Positions 1 to 7,506 of a DNA stretch of 64,000 bases are shown here, piece after piece (within the stretch, counting starts at the first letter, position 1; every line of letters starts with the position of its first letter). Below the pieces are notes generated by a model, which worked only from the letters and a program-made list of their open reading frames with translations, was not told the origin of the DNA and ran no database searches. The translations under genes were made by a program, and so were the position numbers. This DNA is from Planctomycetota bacterium (GTDB lineage: Bacteria > Planctomycetota > J058 > JAJDCP01), in the NCBI GenBank assembly GCA_029260765.1, contig JAJDCP010000101.1, positions 62,001 through 126,000 of the forward strand, written 5' to 3'.

Positions 1-1
1 A

Positions 2-745
2 GAGTTGCACGAGATCGAGCAGGTCCTCAACCGAATGTTGCGCGAGGTCGATATCCATCATGGACGGCTCTCGAAGTTCAGCACCGACGTCGCGCATGAG
101 CTGCGCACGAGCATCGCTGCGGCGAAGCTCGAGCTGGAGCTTGCCCTGAGCAAGCCCCGCAGCGCCGAAGAGTACCGTGAGGTGCTGGGAACTGTGGCGC
201 TGAACGTCGAGATCTTGAACAATACGGTGGCCGACCTGCTGCTGATCGCGCGCATCGAAGCCAAGCAACCGGTGCTGCGCCGCGAGAGCCTTCCTCTGCG
301 TGCCCTGTTGGCCGAGGTGCTCGAGACTTTCGAGCCCTTCTTTGACGATCTGAATCTCAAGCTGCACTTCGAGGCCGACGCCAGCATCGAGCTGCCTCTC
401 GACCGAGCCCGCTTCCGCAGGGTGCTGGCGAATCTGCTCGACAACGCGGTCAAGTTCTCCGAGTCCGGAGGCGAGATCTTCGTGCGTCTGAAGCGCGGAG
501 AGCCGGGCGAAGCTGTGCTGGAAATCCAAGACAAGGGCCGGGGTATGCCGGCGAAGGAGATCAGCCGCATCTTCGAGCGCTTCTACCGGTGCAGCAACAC
601 GCTCGAGGTGCAGGGAACCGGGCTGGGCCTGCCGATTGTGCGCTCATTGATCGAGGCTCATGGCGGCAGGCTTGAAGTCGAGAGTGCGCTCAATCAGGGC
701 GCGCTCTTCCGTATCCATCTGCCCTTGGAGCAGGCCGCGGCGTGA
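2..745 (+). CDS. Sensor histidine kinase, C-terminal part (5' end outside window)
   Basis: This is the cytoplasmic end of a membrane sensor kinase that would autophosphorylate and pass phosphate to a response regulator. What remains starts in the HAMP-like helical linker. It then has the HisKA dimerisation helix with the H box FSTDVAHELRT (phospho-acceptor His), an N box (NLLDNAVKFS), a G1 box (DKGRGMP), an F box (FERFYR) and a G2 box (GTGLGLPIV). The reading frame is open to the window edge, so the sensor domain and start lie upstream. The H box lacks the usual Pro after Arg-Thr (RTSIAA), which may affect phosphatase activity. The stop overlaps the next start as GTGA, so the two genes are probably co-transcribed. 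The sensed signal cannot be told from this fragment. Confidence 0.9.
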   Translation, partial: ELHEIEQVLNRMLREVDIHHGRLSKFSTDVAHELRTSIAAAKLELELALSKPRSAEEYREVLGTVALNVEILNNTVADLLLIARIEAKQPVLRRESLPLRALLAEVLETFEPFFDDLNLKLHFEADASIELPLDRARFRRVLANLLDNAVKFSESGGEIFVRLKRGEPGEAVLEIQDKGRGMPAKEISRIFERFYRCSNTLEVQGTGLGLPIVRSLIEAHGGRLEVESALNQGALFRIHLPLEQAAA

Positions 746-1461
746 GCATGTTCCATCCCCGGGGACCGACTTTTCGCGAGCTGGGCAGGCAGGCGCTGTC
801 GTCGACCGAGCACGGCTACGACCTGTTGGCGCCCAAATTCGACTACACCCCATTCCGTACGCCCGATGCGGTGGTGACTGCGACGCTGGCTTTGCTTGCC
901 GACGACCCGCCGTACACAGTGCTCGACCTCTGTTGCGGAACCGGTGCGGGTCTGCGGGGTTTGCTGGAAGTGGCCCGCGGACCCGTTGTTGGGCTCGATC
1001 TGAGCCGCGGTATGTTGGCGGAGGCCGCGCGCCAGCTGAAATCCGAGCCCCAGGCCGCGCGCATTCGGCTGGTGCGCGCCGAGGTGCTCGAGCCGCCTTT
1101 CTGCGAGAGCTTTGATGCGGCCACCTGCTTCGGCGCTTTCGGCCACATTCTGGCCCGGGACGAGCCCCGCTTCATCGCCTCCATCCACAGGCTACTCAAG
1201 CCGGGCGGTCAGTTCGTCTTTCCAACAATGATCAGACCACCATTCTGGTCGCCGGGAGTGTGGCTGGCCCGCGGCTTCAATCTGATGATGCGGCTGCGGA
1301 ACCTGCTACCAGGCCCGCCCTTCATCATGTACTACTTGACGTTCATGCTGCCGCGAGTGCAGGTGCAACTCGAGCGGCAGGGATTCGAAGTAGAGGTGGT
1401 GGACAGTCCTCTGCCGCGGCCCTTCCACAGTTTGAAGCTGGTGCGTGCGCGCAAGACGTGA
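742..1461 (+). CDS. Class I SAM-dependent methyltransferase
   Basis: A 239-aa protein with a Rossmann-type methyltransferase core. Motif I is VLDLCCGTGAGL near residue 60, followed by VGLDLSRGML (motif II, ribose-binding acid), the AATCFGAFGHI segment and RLLKPGGQFVF (motif III). The pattern fits the Methyltransf_11/25 group, which methylates small molecules, lipids or quinones. The C-terminal third has hydrophobic segments (FIMYYLTFMLP) that could contact membrane or a lipid substrate. The GTG start overlaps the TGA of the histidine kinase. A repeat begins six bases after the stop. The substrate is unknown. Confidence 0.85.
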   Translation: MSMFHPRGPTFRELGRQALSSTEHGYDLLAPKFDYTPFRTPDAVVTATLALLADDPPYTVLDLCCGTGAGLRGLLEVARGPVVGLDLSRGMLAEAARQLKSEPQAARIRLVRAEVLEPPFCESFDAATCFGAFGHILARDEPRFIASIHRLLKPGGQFVFPTMIRPPFWSPGVWLARGFNLMMRLRNLLPGPPFIMYYLTFMLPRVQVQLERQGFEVEVVDSPLPRPFHSLKLVRARKT

Positions 1462-1466
1462 GCCTC

Positions 1467-1627
1467 CTAGGAGTGTGTCGGAGAACTTGTGAAACGGAGT
1501 GCTGCGCCGGTGGGTCGATGCCGAGGCGGACGACGCAGGTGGCCCGGATGGCCGTCGAGGAGGACAACGAAGGCAGCGGCCCGCCGCCGTAGTGCTCTGT
1601 GAAGCGAGTGCTCCGACAGGCTCCTAG
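1467..1627. repeat. MITE-like element with 17-bp terminal inverted repeats ending in CTAG
   Basis: The ends CTAGGAGTGTGTCGGAG (1467-1483) and CTCCGACAGGCTCCTAG (1611-1627) are inverted repeats with two mismatches. The interior is about 127 bp and has no convincing gene. It also carries imperfect internal repeats (GTGAAACGGAGTGCT and GTGAAGCGAGTGCT). The element fills the space between two convergent genes, and its right-end CTAG supplies the TAG stop of the secreted protein gene on the minus strand. It differs in sequence from the elements at 12.6 and 24.2 kb but shares the CTAG terminus. Confidence 0.6.
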
Positions 1628-2451
1628 CCTTCCGGGGTCGCCAGCATCTCGAGCAGCTCGACCGAGAAGGTTTCGTGCACCTCGGTCTCTGAGCCAGGCC
1701 CGAAACTGCTGACGGCGACCTCGCCTTCGGCCTGCAACAGCACGCCCCGCGTGACATCAAAGCGGAAGGACAGCTGCCCGCTGCCATTATCGAGCGCCAA
1801 CAGCTCGGTTTCGCAGCTCAGGCTCGCCTGCGCGTGGATCACCGCCACAGGCCCGTGCTCACCGGCCTCGAAGCCTTCGAGCTGGTATTCCCAGTCGATC
1901 TGCAGCTCGACACCGCGCTGCAAGGTGCTGAGTTGCGTGCGCTTCCAGCTGTCTCCCGCGCTCAGGGGCAATTCGGGGAAGATCGGCCAGGCGTCCTGCA
2001 ACAGCCCGAGCAGGCGCTTCTCGACTCCGGTCTCGCGGCCCGTCAAACGCGCGCGGCTGCCATCCTCGTTCATGCGCAGCGCCGAGCTTCCTTGCAACAG
2101 GGGTCGCATAGCCGCGCTCAGACCCGCGTCGGAGCCCTCGGGGTCGCTAGAATCAAAGACCGTGGCGGGCTGCCCTTTGCGGCCGGTCTCCAAGCGCAGG
2201 GACTCCAGCTTGAGCCGCAGCTCGAAACGTCGCCGCGTGTCCTGGCTGAAGTCACAGCGGTAGGTGCTCTGAGAGAGGCAATGCAGTTCTTTGCGTTCGC
2301 CTTCGATGGCCAACAACAGGCTCTGGTCCAGCTCTGAACGGTAGCGGGTCGACTGGCCGACAAGCTCGTCCAGAGCGTAACGCAACAGGTGGCTGTCCTG
2401 AGCCAGGCAGGGCAGGGCGAGCAGCAACCATACAAACAGCGCTCGGCTCAA
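1624..2451 (-). CDS. Secreted protein of unknown function
   Basis: About 275 aa. I chose the TTG at 2451 because it overlaps the TGA of map (TTGA) and places a clean signal peptide (SRALFVWLLLALPCLAQ) at the N terminus. The frame is open further upstream but only as the antisense shadow of map. The mature part has an early helical region and then β-strand-like segments with regularly spaced charged residues. It resembles, weakly, planctomycete exported proteins of the DUF6263 type. No catalytic motif is visible. Its TAG stop lies inside the terminal repeat of the neighbouring element. It is probably co-transcribed with map, but nothing suggests a shared function. Confidence 0.65.
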   Translation of the reverse strand: MSRALFVWLLLALPCLAQDSHLLRYALDELVGQSTRYRSELDQSLLLAIEGERKELHCLSQSTYRCDFSQDTRRRFELRLKLESLRLETGRKGQPATVFDSSDPEGSDAGLSAAMRPLLQGSSALRMNEDGSRARLTGRETGVEKRLLGLLQDAWPIFPELPLSAGDSWKRTQLSTLQRGVELQIDWEYQLEGFEAGEHGPVAVIHAQASLSCETELLALDNGSGQLSFRFDVTRGVLLQAEGEVAVSSFGPGSETEVHETFSVELLEMLATPEG

Positions 2452-3350
2452 AACTTGTGTCCTTCGCTCGGGCCCCGCTGGGTCATGGTCAAGATCTCGG
2501 GGCCCGCTTCGGTCATCAGGATCGTATGTTCGAACTGCGCGGACAGCTGCCGGTCGAGCGTGCGCACCGTCCATTTGTCGTTCGGGTCCAGCATCGTACG
2601 CCAGGTGCCCAGGTTGATCATCGGTTCGATGGTGAAGCAGACGCCTGGCTCGACAGTGCGGTTGTAGATGCGCAGCTCGGGGAAATGCGGCACGCTCGGT
2701 TCCTGGTGGAAGATGCGCCCGATGCCGTGTCCTTGGTACTCGCGCACAACGGAAAAGCCGAACTTGTCGGCATGGGCTTTGATCGCCTTGCCGATATCGA
2801 TGATCTTGCCAAAGGGCTTGATCGCGCGGATGCCGATGTACAGGCACTCGAAACTGCACTGTGTGACGCGGCGGGCCTCGTCGGAGACGTCGCCGAGCAA
2901 GAAAGTCTCCGAAGAGTCGCCATGCCAGCCGTCGACGATGGAGGTGAGGTCGAGGTTGACGATGTCGCCGTCTTTGAGGATCGTGTCGTCAGGAATGCCG
3001 TGGCAGACCACTTCATTGATGCTGGTGCAGCAGCTCTTGGGGAAGCCCTTGTACCCCAGGCACGCCGGGATCTGGCCATGATCGACAGTGTACTCGTACA
3101 CCAACCGGTCGATCTCTCCGGTCGTGATGCCGGGCTGCACCTTCGCGCGGATATGGTCCATCAGTTTGGCGTTGAAGCGGCCCGCAGTTCGCATCGCATC
3201 GCGTTCGTGCGCATCGAGAATCAGCGGGTTCTTCTTGCGGCTACGGCCAGGTGCCTTCTTGGCGTCTTTCCCGAGATGGCATTTCTTGTACTTTTTCTCG
3301 CTGCCGCACCAACAGGGATCGTTGCGGCTGAGCCCTTTGGTCTTCGTCAT
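2448..3350 (-). CDS. map: Type I methionine aminopeptidase with SEC-C zinc motif
   Basis: Removes the N-terminal Met from nascent proteins. The 300-aa protein begins with a SEC-C motif (NDPCWCGSEKKYKKCH; C13, C15, C24, H25) that binds zinc and is thought to bring such enzymes to the ribosome. The pita-bread peptidase domain follows. The five metal ligands expected for the family are present: D134 and D145 (NLDLTSIVDGWHGD), H208 (GHGIG), E242 (TIEPM) and E274 (FEHT). Length and motif order match SEC-C MAPs found in many phyla. A hairpin-forming palindrome lies 12-37 bases upstream of the ATG. The next gene overlaps its stop. Confidence 0.96.
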   Translation of the reverse strand: MTKTKGLSRNDPCWCGSEKKYKKCHLGKDAKKAPGRSRKKNPLILDAHERDAMRTAGRFNAKLMDHIRAKVQPGITTGEIDRLVYEYTVDHGQIPACLGYKGFPKSCCTSINEVVCHGIPDDTILKDGDIVNLDLTSIVDGWHGDSSETFLLGDVSDEARRVTQCSFECLYIGIRAIKPFGKIIDIGKAIKAHADKFGFSVVREYQGHGIGRIFHQEPSVPHFPELRIYNRTVEPGVCFTIEPMINLGTWRTMLDPNDKWTVRTLDRQLSAQFEHTILMTEAGPEILTMTQRGPSEGHKF

Positions 3351-3361
3351 GATCCATCCGT

Positions 3362-3387
3362 TACAATCTCACCACACGGAGATTGTA
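3362..3387 (-). promoter_or_regulatory. Palindrome upstream of map
   Basis: TACAATCTC and GAGATTGTA form a perfect 9-bp inverted repeat with an 8-base spacer, 12-37 bases before the map start. Read on the minus strand it includes TACAAT, which resembles a -10 box, so it could be an operator over the promoter or a 5'-UTR hairpin. The rest of the 3351-3584 gap holds a small AGCCCC/GGGGCT hairpin (3394-3409) and an A-run near 3440, but no gene that I can see. Confidence 0.4.
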
Positions 3388-3584
3388 GCAGAAAGCCCCC
3401 AATGGGGCTCGTTTCCGGACACGCGGCCCGGGAAAACAACAAAAAAAAACGGGCCGACTCACGCAGTCGACCCATTGGGTTGCTCGATCCGACTCCACAT
3501 TAGCTCCTGCCCCCGTCAAAAAAGGCGCGCTCGAAAAAATGCCCGAAATTTTTTTGGTAAGCTGGAGACCGCTTCACCGAGAGG

Positions 3585-4214
3585 ATGCCTGTGCCCCGAT
3601 TCCGTGACGAGAGCTCCGCCCGCGAGGCACTGGTCGAAGCGGCCCGTAGCTTGTACGACCGTGGGTACGCGCTCGCCACCCTCGGGTCGCTCAGCGTCCG
3701 TATCGATGCTGAGGAGTTCCTTCTGCTGCCCGCATCGTTGCCCAAAGACAGGCTGGATCCGAGCCAGCTGCTGCGCATCTCGCTGCAGGCCGGGGCGTTG
3801 CCAGAGAGCACGCTGTTGCACCGCGCCGCCTACCAGGGGCGCGCGACAGCGCGGGCTGTCATCCACTGCCACCCCGTCAGTGTGATGGCCTGTTCGCTGG
3901 TCGGCATGGACTGGGACAAGCCGTTGTTGCCGGAAGCTGTGCTCGGCGTCGGCCCGATCGCCCAGCTGCCCGCTTGGTATCCGGGCTGCCCGCCGATTGA
4001 GGCCAACCTGCGGAGAGCCATCGCCAGCCACGCCGCCGTCATCTTCGCTCGCGGAGGTGTGTTGACTGCTGGCCCCAACCTGGCCGAGACGCTGTACTTG
4101 ATCGAGCGTGTGGACCAGGTTGCCCAGGTCTTCGTCAAGTCTGCCCAGCTCGGGCGCATCCGCACGCTACCCGCCGACGAGGTCGCGCGCCTCGAGGCGA
4201 TGCGTGCGCCATGA
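3585..4214 (+). CDS. Class II aldolase/adducin-like protein
   Basis: A 209-aa single-domain protein. It has the family's N-terminal helices (SLYDRGYALATLGSLSVRI, matching the usual G..W...GN.S.R pattern with changes) and the zinc-site motif VIHCHPVSVMA. Family members are sugar-phosphate aldolases, epimerases or the MtnB dehydratase. Two things suggest an altered activity. The usual N/G.G.NxS strand is degenerate (GSLSV). The third zinc His, normally in an L..HG motif, appears to be replaced in IFARGGVLTAGPN. The neighbour moaD starts 12 bases downstream. I would not assign a substrate. Confidence 0.7.
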   Translation: MPVPRFRDESSAREALVEAARSLYDRGYALATLGSLSVRIDAEEFLLLPASLPKDRLDPSQLLRISLQAGALPESTLLHRAAYQGRATARAVIHCHPVSVMACSLVGMDWDKPLLPEAVLGVGPIAQLPAWYPGCPPIEANLRRAIASHAAVIFARGGVLTAGPNLAETLYLIERVDQVAQVFVKSAQLGRIRTLPADEVARLEAMRAP

Positions 4215-4226
4215 AAGGGATCCGCC

Positions 4227-4469
4227 ATGCAATTGGAAGTTCGTCTGTTCGCCCGTCTTAAGGAGCAGCTCGGCCCGCGAGTCCGCGTCGAGGTTCCCGA
4301 AGGCGCCACGGCTCAGCAGGTACTCGAGCAGCTGGCCGCCGACAATCCTGCGCAGGGCGCGGGATTCCTGCGGGCGCGCCTGGCTGCTGATGACGAGTTT
4401 CTGGCAGGCAGTGTACCGGTACTCGCAGGCAGCGAGTTGGCCGTGATCCCCCCGGTTGCGGGGGGCTAG
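4227..4469 (+). CDS. MoaD/ThiS-family sulfur carrier protein
   Basis: An 80-aa ubiquitin-fold protein beginning MQLEVRLFARLKEQLG and ending with the diagnostic C-terminal Gly-Gly (VIPPVAGG). That Gly-Gly is adenylated and thiocarboxylated so the protein can donate sulfur. The LFARLKE start and AVIPPVAGG end fit MoaD (molybdopterin synthase small subunit) better than ThiS. No moaE or moeB-type gene is nearby, so a specialised sulfur carrier is possible. AAGGGATCC precedes the ATG. The last codons form a CCCCCC/GGGGGG hairpin (4448-4465). The TAG stop lies in a CTAG shared with the convergent recombinase gene. Confidence 0.88.
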   Translation: MQLEVRLFARLKEQLGPRVRVEVPEGATAQQVLEQLAADNPAQGAGFLRARLAADDEFLAGSVPVLAGSELAVIPPVAGG

Positions 4470-5245
4470 GTCCCCTCGACGCGCTGCTCGATAGATGGCA
4501 TGCGTCTCGAGGAGCGCGGGCGGACCACCGCCATTTTCCCGGACTTGCGGTTGCTGCGCATCAGCTTCTGCACCTTGTTGAAGATGATCGGCGAGATGAT
4601 GGCAGGGTGCTGTCCGCGTGCGCTGATGTCGTTGTAGTGCACATAGCCCAGGTAGGCGTCATTCTTGAGTAGCCAGGAGATGCTCGCCCGCGAGAAGGTC
4701 TTGCCCCGGCGGGTCTTGATGTCACGGCTCGCCAAGAGCTCCGCCACCCGGCTGGTGCTACGCAGGTGCAGGTATTCGTTGAAGATCACGCGCACCACGC
4801 CGGCTTCCTCGCGGTTGATCTCGAGTCCGCCGTCGTCGGCCTTGATGTAGCCGTAGGGGATGCTGCCGCAGGTGTGCCGGCCTGCTCGTGCGCCGCGCTT
4901 GCGGCCGGCCGTCAGGCGTTCCACGAACTCCTTCTTCTTGTCGAGCTGGGCATGCAGGTCGAGGCAGGTCATCCCCATGTCCTGCACCTCGCGGGACAGG
5001 GTGTAGTCCGAGGCGCTCGGGCCGACCTCGTCGTGGATGAGCACCACATCCGCCTGGTGTGCGGTGGCGAGCATGCTCCGGAAGCCGGCCCGCAGGTCTC
5101 CGGTGTCGAAATAGATCTCGATCACATCCCAGCCGCGTCTCCTCGCGTACTCCCGCAAGGTCCCCTCACAGGCCTGCAGCAGTTGCTGCGCCCTCTTCGG
5201 ATCACCCCCTCCGACGCGAACATATCCCACGGTCCTGGTCTGCAT
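4466..5245 (-). CDS. Serine-recombinase-like protein lacking the catalytic serine
   Basis: About 259 aa from the ATG at 5245 (GGCGGGAG just upstream); a TTG at 5320 would add 25 unlikely residues. It has a resolvase-fold N-terminal domain (GYVRV, DVVLIHDEVGPSA, QDMGMTCLDLHAQLD). A Recombinase domain follows (GSIPYGYIKADDGG, EAGVVRVIFNEYL, SRASISWLLKNDAYLGYVHYN). In active enzymes the motif is Y.RVS, with Ser as nucleophile; here it reads YVRVGGGDP, with Gly12 at that place. The usual zinc-ribbon and coiled-coil tail is also short. It therefore looks like a domesticated DNA-binding relative or a decaying recombinase. No attachment sites or phage genes adjoin it. Confidence 0.8.
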   Translation of the reverse strand: MQTRTVGYVRVGGGDPKRAQQLLQACEGTLREYARRRGWDVIEIYFDTGDLRAGFRSMLATAHQADVVLIHDEVGPSASDYTLSREVQDMGMTCLDLHAQLDKKKEFVERLTAGRKRGARAGRHTCGSIPYGYIKADDGGLEINREEAGVVRVIFNEYLHLRSTSRVAELLASRDIKTRRGKTFSRASISWLLKNDAYLGYVHYNDISARGQHPAIISPIIFNKVQKLMRSNRKSGKMAVVRPRSSRRMPSIEQRVEGT

Positions 5246-5323
5246 TCTCCCGCCCTTGTGTGCTTGCGGTCCTTTACTCGTTTTCGCTTGCCAATTTGCA
5301 CGTCCACCCCATAGACGCAAAGC

Positions 5324-5351
5324 CCTCCCCCGAAGAAGACCTCGGGGGAGG
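5324..5351 (-). terminator. Hairpin downstream of the MamK-like gene
   Basis: CCTCCCCCGA (5324-5333) and TCGGGGGAGG (5342-5351) form a perfect 10-bp stem with an 8-base loop, 60 bases after the stop of the actin-like gene. No clear U-run follows, so it may act as a weak terminator or as an RNA end-protecting structure. Confidence 0.45.
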
Positions 5352-5410
5352 CAACTTTGGCGTACTCGACGCCTTCAGCAACCAGGCCCGCCGTGGCCCG
5401 GACGCTCGTG

Positions 5411-6505
5411 CTACTTCAACTGCTCCCAGGTCTCGGAGGGCATGTCGTAGGCGATCTTCAGGGCGCCGTTGGCGCCGGCATAGGTCGGCTCCTCGACGGT
5501 GAAGACGCTCCCGCCCCCCAGCTCTTCAAGCGATTCTTCCAAAGCACGTCCCAGCCCAAAGATCTGGCTGCCGCCGCCAGCGACCAACACGTTGCTGCGC
5601 AGCTTGGTCTGGAACTCCGGATCGAAGGAACCGATCAGCCGGTGGATCGCGTCGACCATCGGCGGGATGATCGCTTTGCATCCTTCACGGATCTCGTCGG
5701 TTACATCGAACTCGCGTGGGCGTCCATTGATCGGGAAGGTCACCTTGACCGGCTCGGAGCTCTGGGTGACGAAGCTGAACTTCTCTTTGATCTCCCGCAC
5801 CATATTGAGGGTGAACTGGGAGCCCGAGCACTTCTCGCGGAACAGGCTGAACAGCTTGTGGTCGAGGAAGTCGCCCGCGGTGGTCAATGTGATCTGGTCG
5901 GTATCGTCGGGCATCGCGCCCTTCATGCGGCAGAGGTCGACGGTGCCGGCGCCGATGTCGATCACCAGGGCGTCGGTCAGCAGGTCGAGCCCGTAGGCGA
6001 CGCTGAACGGCTCTGAGCAGATCACCACCGAGTCGAGCACTTCGCGCGCCGCTTCGATGATCGCTTGCTTGTTCTTGATACTGGCCTGTGCCGGGCAGCC
6101 AATCACACCGTAGATCACCTGCTCGGGACGCGAGCGGGCGAGGCTGACAGCGTGTTGGATCAAGTGCCGGGCGGCTTGCAGGTTGTTGCGCGCCTCGTCT
6201 TCGTGACCTTCGCCGTCCTCTTCGGAGAACTTGATCACGCCCTTCTCGAGGGGGCGGTACAGGTTGACAGACAGGCGGTTGCGCAGGGCTTCGGTGCCGA
6301 ACAGCACATCTTTCTGCAGCAACTTGCGACTGACAATGTCCTTCGGGTATCCCACCAGGCTCGCCACCGTAGACCGCACGCCGTTGCTGGCAGAGATCGA
6401 GGTCCGCGAGGTGCCCAGGTCGATACCGACGTACAGAACGCTGTCAGGTGTTCCCGAGTTTTCGGGAAGCGAAGCCTCGTGGGGCTTGGAATTCGATTCT
6501 GACAT
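5411..6505 (-). CDS. MamK-like bacterial actin
   Basis: A 364-aa actin/Hsp70-fold ATPase that should form filaments. ATP-site motifs are intact: phosphate-1 VGIDLGTSRTSIS (27-38), a Glu in ICSEPFSVAYG (about 165), phosphate-2 VIDIGAGTVDLC (181-192) and adenosine VLVAGGGSQIFGL (307-319). The segments SNGVRSTVASLVGYPKDI and RPLEKGVIKF match, from memory, the magnetosome-organising MamK group (about 347 aa) better than MreB, ParM or FtsA. It has an extra N-terminal tail of about 20 residues. No other magnetosome gene is in the window, and MamK-like proteins occur in non-magnetic bacteria. It is the last gene of a run with two coiled-coil or low-complexity proteins. A strong GGAGGGATC precedes the ATG. 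Confidence 0.87.
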   Translation of the reverse strand: MSESNSKPHEASLPENSGTPDSVLYVGIDLGTSRTSISASNGVRSTVASLVGYPKDIVSRKLLQKDVLFGTEALRNRLSVNLYRPLEKGVIKFSEEDGEGHEDEARNNLQAARHLIQHAVSLARSRPEQVIYGVIGCPAQASIKNKQAIIEAAREVLDSVVICSEPFSVAYGLDLLTDALVIDIGAGTVDLCRMKGAMPDDTDQITLTTAGDFLDHKLFSLFREKCSGSQFTLNMVREIKEKFSFVTQSSEPVKVTFPINGRPREFDVTDEIREGCKAIIPPMVDAIHRLIGSFDPEFQTKLRSNVLVAGGGSQIFGLGRALEESLEELGGGSVFTVEEPTYAGANGALKIAYDMPSETWEQLK

Positions 6506-6558
6506 GATCCCTCCAGACGACGGGTCCCGTAACGCGACTCAACTGGTATCAACCAACA

Positions 6559-7506
6559 TCAACTGGCTGTAGGCAGGAGACCCTTTCTCTCTTTCGGCAG
6601 GCATCCCGTTCCGCTTGGCATATTTTTCCGAAAAGTAATGTTTTGTTTGAGCAAGCCGAGCAGAACCCCGGATTTGACGGGCGAGAGGCTCCCCGTGCGT
6701 TGGACGGCGTCGGGTTGCGGCATGGGAGTGGGCTTGGCGGCTTGTGTGGACGGTCGGAAGGTCGCCATCTCTCCAAGCCTGCGCAGCACCTCTTCGACCC
6801 GGGTCTCGAGGCGGTGCAGGCGCTGGCCCAGCTTCTGCTCGACGCTCGGCTTGTTCTGCGAGGGCTGTAGCAGATTCTGCAGGAAGCGCACCTGGCCGGC
6901 CTGTTGCTCGTCCACAACCCGGGCGACCGCCGAGTCGGCGCTGGCACCCTCACCGTAGGGTCGGCGTGAGTTGCTGGTCGGGGCGGCAGACGGCTGGGCG
7001 GCGGGACGGACAGCGGACTCGGGCTTGGCTTCTTCGAGCACCTCCGGCTCACCGCAGACGGCACGCAGGCGGTGCCCAACCGCAAAACTTGCCTCCTCGG
7101 CAGGTTTCGGCTCGGGCGTCCGGCGTGGTAGGTCTTGGACCGCCTGTGTCAACGCGTGCAGCTGGGCGGCGAGGGCGGGCACGCCGTCACCCAAGGCGCT
7201 CTCGAGCCGCCCGAGGCGGCTGTCGATGCCGAGCAGGCTGCGGCCCACTTCGGCCTCTGCCTGGTCGTCCGCATCGGCCAGCCGCAATGCAAGCTGGCTG
7301 CGCAGGCGGGCCATGTAGGCCAACATGGTCGCGGACAGTTTGCCGTCGGCACCGCCGAGCTCGCGCAGCACGTCGCGCAGCACCTGGCGGCGGGCATTCG
7401 CCTGGAACTGGGTGAGCTGCGAGCGCACACAGCGCGCCACCGATGCCTGCACCAGCTCTTGTAGAGCCTGAGGATCGATGGGGCTGTCGGCGTCTGCGCT
7501 CATCAC
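6559..7506 (-). CDS. Helical/low-complexity protein in the actin operon
   Basis: 315 aa, no signal peptide or membrane segment, not recognised. Residues 1-130 are strongly helical (PQALQELVQASVARCVRS, then Arg/Leu/Ala-rich heptad-like stretches). Residues 130-210 are a Pro/Ala/Ser-rich linker. Residues 210-250 are a second helical segment with LGQRLHRLETRVEEVLRRLG. The tail ends in LLGLLKQNITFRKN. Its ATG overlaps the TGA of the coiled-coil gene before it (ATGA), and the MamK-like gene begins 53 bases after it. I infer a cytoplasmic partner or regulator of the filament. The C-terminal 100 bases are less GC-rich than the rest. Confidence 0.75.
   Translation of the reverse strand: MMSADADSPIDPQALQELVQASVARCVRSQLTQFQANARRQVLRDVLRELGGADGKLSATMLAYMARLRSQLALRLADADDQAEAEVGRSLLGIDSRLGRLESALGDGVPALAAQLHALTQAVQDLPRRTPEPKPAEEASFAVGHRLRAVCGEPEVLEEAKPESAVRPAAQPSAAPTSNSRRPYGEGASADSAVARVVDEQQAGQVRFLQNLLQPSQNKPSVEQKLGQRLHRLETRVEEVLRRLGEMATFRPSTQAAKPTPMPQPDAVQRTGSLSPVKSGVLLGLLKQNITFRKNMPSGTGCLPKERKGLLPTAS

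Noticed and set aside
5411..6505. A magnetosome gene island
   Set aside because: Only the MamK-like gene is present. I see no MamA, MamB/M transporter, MamE protease, MamI or MamQ-like sequence in 64 kb, and MamK-like proteins occur without magnetosomes.
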